Assembly: GCA_903929795.1 (NCBI GenBank)
Contig: CAIYWC010000029.1
Location: forward strand, 1-57,390
Direction: 5' to 3'
DNA: 57,390 nucleotides
DNA from: an uncultured Myxococcales bacterium
GTDB lineage: Bacteria; Myxococcota_A; UBA9042
A program made the translations under genes and the position numbers. Position 1 is the first letter of the stretch; the number at the start of each line of letters is the position of its first letter. The notes under the pieces were generated by a model. That model searched no databases. It saw nothing but the letters and a program-made list of their open reading frames with translations, and had not been told where the DNA came from. Below are positions 55,989 through 57,390 of the stretch, in pieces.

Positions 55989-56628
55989 GCTTCACGACCA
56001 CGGAACGAATCAGGTCGCACACGTCGTCGCACGCATCCACGGCTTTTTCCAGCGAATCGAGAATTTCCTTCTCGCGGATCAGGTCGATCGCGTCCGGCGG
56101 CGACTGGAACAGCAGGCCCATGGCGTTGCGATACGCCGTATCGCCTTCATTTTCAAGGGCATGGACGCGTACAAACCAGACGTGCAGCTCAGAATGGTTG
56201 TCGCCGGATCGCAGCAGCTGCACGCAATGCGCCACCGCGTGCGCGGACTCGCGCGTGATCCGCACGAGATCGCGCATGGCATCCGTCAGCACGCCGACGC
56301 GGTAAATCACGATGAGGCCTGCGGTTTCTTCCATCAAGTCGATGATGTCGTCCAGCGCCGAGACCAGCGCGTGCAGATCTTCGCGGTCGATCGGCGTGAC
56401 AAACGTCTTGTCCAGCTCGTCGTAGACAACGTGAGCGACTTCATCGCCTTCGTGTTCGATTCGGCGCATCGCCTCCGAGACCCGCGCGAAGTCCTCCGTG
56501 GTCTCCGCGGTGGCCAGCTTGGCGAATTCGTCCGCCCCGACGGTCAAGATCCGCGCCAGTGCGTCCAGGTAGCCAAAGAAGCGATTCTCTTGAGGTAACA
56601 GGGACTTGATGATGCGATCGAGCCACAT
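55981..56628 (-). CDS. PhoU-like (DUF47) regulator of the Pit transporter
   Basis: 215 residues, all-helical, with the acidic E/D-x-x-x-D motifs typical of PhoU/DUF47 proteins (RRIEHEGDEVAHVVYDEL, ALENEGDTAYRNA). Starts MWLDRIIKSLLPQENRFFGY, the usual DUF47 beginning. It is the standard partner of PiT transporters and is thought to limit or gate phosphate entry. AAGG precedes the ATG at 56628. Confidence 0.93.
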   Translation of the reverse strand: MWLDRIIKSLLPQENRFFGYLDALARILTVGADEFAKLATAETTEDFARVSEAMRRIEHEGDEVAHVVYDELDKTFVTPIDREDLHALVSALDDIIDLMEETAGLIVIYRVGVLTDAMRDLVRITRESAHAVAHCVQLLRSGDNHSELHVWFVRVHALENEGDTAYRNAMGLLFQSPPDAIDLIREKEILDSLEKAVDACDDVCDLIRSVVVKHG

Positions 56629-56669
56629 GGGTCAGCCTTGGCGCGGCGACGGCGCGCTTGGTCCGGCAG

Positions 56670-56698
56670 AGTATCTGCGACGCCGTGGCCGCCGTCAT
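56670..56698 (-). promoter_or_regulatory. Possible promoter of the phoU-like/pit operon
   Basis: On the minus strand ATGACG (56693-56698), 17 bp, GATACT (56670-56675), about 35 nt before the presumed start of the leader and 42 nt before the ATG. No PHO box is visible. Confidence 0.35.
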
Positions 56699-56755
56699 CC
56701 CTTCGTCGCAGCATTGTCGCATTTGCGCCACGTCCGCTGCGAAATGCACATTCGT

Positions 56756-56784
56756 TTGACCGCGTCGCCACGCGCGTTTACGCT
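56756..56784 (+). promoter_or_regulatory. Probable near-leaderless promoter of the last lipoprotein
   Basis: TTGACC (56756-56761), 17 bp, TACGCT (56779-56784). Only 9 nt separate the -10 from the ATG at 56794, so the transcript would begin within a few bases of the start codon. No ribosome site is present. Confidence 0.55.
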
Positions 56785-56793
56785 CCTGCCGCG

Positions 56794-57390
56794 ATGAGCG
56801 AATTGCGGACCCAACTTGTGCATCGAGTTCCAGGGCGGCGGGGATCGGCGCTCCTGCTGCTTGCCGTGATGGCATCGGCCTGCGAAGACCAGACGCCGGC
56901 TTCGAACGCCCCAGCGGTCGTGTTGGCGCGCCACATCGACCAACTCCTCGACGATCCCAGCGGCCTGCCGCGCGAGGCGACAGCGGCGGCGCTGGCCGCG
57001 GAGGCGACTCCTGCCCAGCCTCCGGGGGCCGTAACGGTTGCGAGCGCCCCTGCGGATGTCCAGGCGTCGCCGCCTGATGTCGCCCCAGCACCGGATGTTC
57101 CGGTTGTGGCAAGTGCCAGCGCGACCGCGGATGTCGTCGCGTCGCCGGTTGACGTGCGGCCCGCGCCCGATGTCCAGGAGACGCCGGATGCAGCGGCGCG
57201 GCCTGACGTAGCCGCGCCGATCGTGCCCATTCCGGTGCGCCGCGACGGAACGCCGATCGCCAAGCAGGAGCCCGCGAAACCGGAATCCAAGCTCGACAAG
57301 CCGGCGCCGGGTGTGCCGCCGGTCAAGCCGGTGAAGCTGAGCGCCGCGGAGCGCAAGAAGCAGGCCAAGCTGGCGGCAGTCCAAGCGAAA
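56794..57390 (+). CDS. Pro/Ala/Asp-Val-rich lipoprotein (3' end cut by window edge)
   Basis: At least 199 residues, open to the window edge. Basic start (MSELRTQLVHRVPGRRGS), hydrophobic ALLLLAVMASA and Cys form a lipoprotein signal. The rest seen is low complexity, with repeated PDV tripeptides (about residues 90-150) and a later Lys/Pro-rich stretch (KLDKPAPGVPPVKPVKLS). This looks like a flexible wall-spanning linker before a folded domain that lies outside the window. Function unknown. Confidence 0.75.
   Translation, partial: MSELRTQLVHRVPGRRGSALLLLAVMASACEDQTPASNAPAVVLARHIDQLLDDPSGLPREATAAALAAEATPAQPPGAVTVASAPADVQASPPDVAPAPDVPVVASASATADVVASPVDVRPAPDVQETPDAAARPDVAAPIVPIPVRRDGTPIAKQEPAKPESKLDKPAPGVPPVKPVKLSAAERKKQAKLAAVQAK

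Overview
The window is high-GC, gene-dense bacterial chromosome. It looks like a Gram-negative of the deltaproteobacterial/Myxococcota kind, though no rRNA or other decisive marker is present. Pointers are large cysteine-rich lipoproteins with Asp/Ala/Thr linkers and one MopE-like CNG-D-D-C motif, two FHA-fused sigma54 activators, long TPR proteins, an STT3-like membrane protein, and outer-membrane and periplasmic polysaccharide genes. I saw no tRNA, rRNA, CRISPR array, insertion sequence or phage gene. Nearly all coding space is explained by about 46 genes; long reading frames opposite them are high-GC shadows.

Layout. 1-6004: two related Cys-rich lipoproteins (the first cut by the window edge) flank a nucleoside-salvage pair (punA, cdd) and a convergent response-regulator/HPt pair. 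6076-6210: first copy of a dispersed, apparently non-coding repeat; the second is at 22572-22706. 6207-11127 (minus): RNase D, an STT3/PglB-like oligosaccharyltransferase and a DUF2254-like membrane protein. 11222-12885: lexA with a promoter/operator, followed 3 nt later by an orphan D12-class adenine methyltransferase. 12894-18708 (minus): a run of six genes (small helical protein, FHA-sigma54 activator, aroQ, efp, TPR protein, coiled-coil protein). 18765-26134: an O-antigen-ligase-like protein with TPRs, rluD, a VWA lipoprotein and a second FHA-sigma54 activator. 26138-32295 (minus): an MFS transporter and the dnaG-rpoD operon, whose sigma factor has a very large insertion. 32650-42947: a giant GT39-like membrane protein, mtnA, M16 protease, selB and ogt. 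43416-47016: promoter, DUF177, rpmF, rpiB, nrdR, ribD, ribE. 47185-54878: the most interesting block, a probable synthase-dependent exopolysaccharide operon. 54888-56628 (minus): Pit transporter and its PhoU-like partner. 56756-57390: a cut-off lipoprotein gene with a near-leaderless promoter.

How the genes work together. The exopolysaccharide block has the parts of a Bcs/Alg/Pga-type machine: an outer-membrane TPR plus beta-barrel protein, a membrane-anchored HEAT-repeat protein, a processive GT2 synthase with an unusual extra periplasmic domain, and a lipoprotein with a probable alpha/alpha-toroid fold. Genes overlap as GTGA at two junctions. A degenerate aminotransferase-fold protein follows. 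Together with the STT3-like protein, the ligase-like TPR protein and the GT39-like protein, the window carries four separate surface-glycan membrane enzymes, none surrounded by a conventional Wzx/Wzy cluster. The rest is housekeeping: SOS control, replication and transcription initiation, translation factors, riboflavin synthesis, phosphate uptake, nucleoside salvage and selenocysteine decoding.
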